Origin: Ignavibacteriales bacterium
GTDB lineage: Bacteria; Bacteroidota; Ignavibacteria; Ignavibacteriales; Melioribacteraceae
DNA: 64,000 bases
Assembly: GCA_016177735.1 (NCBI GenBank)
Contig: JACOUS010000030.1
Location: forward strand, 186,001-250,000
Direction of reading: 5' to 3'
A model generated the notes under the pieces. That model did not search any database and was not told where the DNA came from. It saw only the letters and a list, made by a program, of their open reading frames with translations. This document shows positions 63,258-64,000 of this stretch, piece after piece. The position numbers and the translations under genes were made by a program. Within the stretch, counting starts at the first letter, position 1. The number at the start of each line of letters is the position of its first letter.

Positions 63258-63890
63258 TTGTTTTATGTTAAAATTTTAAATTGGTTCAAAGTTAATAAAA
63301 GATATTTCATTTGGAGGGAAAACCCTACTCCTTATAAAATCATGATCGCTGAGTTCATGCTTCAACGAACGAAAGCAGCACAGGTTGAACCGGTTTATAA
63401 AAAATTTCTGAAACAATATCCTGAAGTTCTTTCACTCTCAAAAGCTAGAATCAGAAGTGTTGAGAAATATACTGCCTCACTTGGTCTTCATAAACGGGCT
63501 CGAAATTTCATTGATGCTGCAAGATATATAGTAGAAAATTTCAAAGATGAATACCCCAAGACAAGAAAGAAGTTATTGAGCATTCCTGGTGCTGGTGATT
63601 ATGTTGCGGGTGCAATTATGGCTGTATGTTATAATAATGCTGATTATGTTATTGATAGCAACATAGCCCGCTTTATTAATAGATTTTATGGTTTAAAACT
63701 TTACGGTGAGGTTAGGCGTAAAAAATTAATAATTGCAAAAGCGATGGAGATTTTCAAAACAAGTAACCAAAAGGAATTTTTATTTGCTCTACTTGATTTT
63801 ACAGCATTGATTTGCAAACCAATAAGACCGGGATGCTGTGATTGTCCGCTCAACAGTAAATGTAAGTATGAAGGTAAATTAGCATTGTAA
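63258..63890 (+). CDS. HhH-GPD DNA glycosylase, MIG/thymine-DNA-glycosylase type with 4Fe-4S cluster
   Basis: 210 aa, TTG start with AAAGGA about 9 bp upstream; no in-frame ATG is available. PYKIMIAEFMLQRTKAAQVEPVY is the MutY/MIG helix, and LLSIPGAGDYVAGAIMAVCY is the helix-hairpin-helix. At the position of the EndoIII catalytic Lys there is Tyr (GAGDY), as in the thermophile mismatch glycosylase MIG. The catalytic Asp is in YVIDSNIARFINR. The cluster ligands are intact as C-x6-C-x2-C-x5-C. MIG excises T from G-T mismatches, and its gene is plasmid-linked to a C5 methyltransferase; the same linkage is seen here. MutY-like A-G activity is the alternative. Confidence 0.88.
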   Translation: MFYVKILNWFKVNKRYFIWRENPTPYKIMIAEFMLQRTKAAQVEPVYKKFLKQYPEVLSLSKARIRSVEKYTASLGLHKRARNFIDAARYIVENFKDEYPKTRKKLLSIPGAGDYVAGAIMAVCYNNADYVIDSNIARFINRFYGLKLYGEVRRKKLIIAKAMEIFKTSNQKEFLFALLDFTALICKPIRPGCCDCPLNSKCKYEGKLAL

Positions 63891-64000
63891 ATACTTCTGT
63901 ACCGTACCATCAACTGATTAATCTCATAATTAATTATATTGTGCACAACAACTATCTTTTCTTGAATATGAAAATGAAAACGATCCAACTTTCGAGCAAG

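Noticed and set aside
63968-64000. Start of a further gene at the window end (ATG at 63968)
   Set aside because: Only 11 codons are visible and a second frame is equally open, so no call can be supported.

Overview
The window is a gene-dense chromosomal segment of a bacterium of the Bacteroidota/Chlorobiota/Ignavibacteriota assemblage, most likely an Ignavibacteria-type lineage. The placement is inferred from: a PorV C-terminus, a PorZ-like propeller and two proteins with type IX secretion (T9SS) C-terminal sorting domains; a bacillithiol-synthesis enzyme (BshC); an EF-P whose tip loop reads PGNWRAF, as I recall from Chlorobi; several genes without a clear Shine-Dalgarno sequence; frequent TTG starts; and microcompartment shell genes. 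No rRNA, tRNA, CRISPR array, transposase or integrase was seen.

Layout. 1-7.3 kb: cell-surface block (PorV end, M6-peptidase-like T9SS cargo with a destroyed zinc motif, peptidase-MA/TolB-propeller/beta-barrel fusion, DUF5683-like protein). 7.4-13.6 kb: housekeeping (der, CoA-disulfide reductase-like enzyme, upp, rel, ruvX). 13.7-14.7 kb: two microcompartment (BMC) shell genes, one with a long C-terminal extension. 14.8-24.9 kb: ybbR-tmk-ctp cluster, a DnaQ-UvrC fusion, ymdB, and a tightly overlapping folD-deoC-HicB-like-trmH-aroA operon in which DeoC carries a BMC-targeting-like N-terminus. 24.9-30.2 kb: a BrnT-like toxin-antitoxin pair, a decayed gene, bshC, a ROK kinase and a glyoxalase-fold gene split by an 871-bp insertion. 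30.2-36.9 kb (minus strand): methyltransferase, ABC-F, PorZ-like protein, PHP phosphoesterase, Crp regulator. 37-41 kb: gap and pgk, each with a terminator, then rhomboid and a lipoprotein. 41-58.4 kb: recQ, ABC exporter, hydroxyacyl-CoA dehydrogenase, ackA, marC, a dinD remnant with palindromes, SDR, FAD oxidoreductase, efp, tyrA-aroF, DUF1684 lipoprotein, mutS.

58.5-63.9 kb is the most unusual part: a visibly AT-richer four-gene island encoding a C5 cytosine methyltransferase, a protein with two GHKL ATPase domains (a MutL/MORC-like one at the N-terminus and a histidine-kinase-like one with an H-box at the C-terminus), a protein with a receiver-like N-terminus, and a MIG-type HhH-GPD glycosylase with an intact iron-sulfur motif. 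It looks like a DNA-modification or defence module with built-in signalling and built-in repair of deaminated 5-methylcytosine. No restriction nuclease is visible before the window ends.

Metabolic links. DeoC would make acetaldehyde and glyceraldehyde-3-phosphate from deoxyribose-5-phosphate. GAPDH and PGK can use the latter, and acetate kinase would finish the acetaldehyde branch. Together with the shell genes this suggests a sugar-phosphate-utilising type of microcompartment whose genes are scattered around the chromosome. The aldehyde dehydrogenase, phosphotransacylase and pentamer genes are not in this window.
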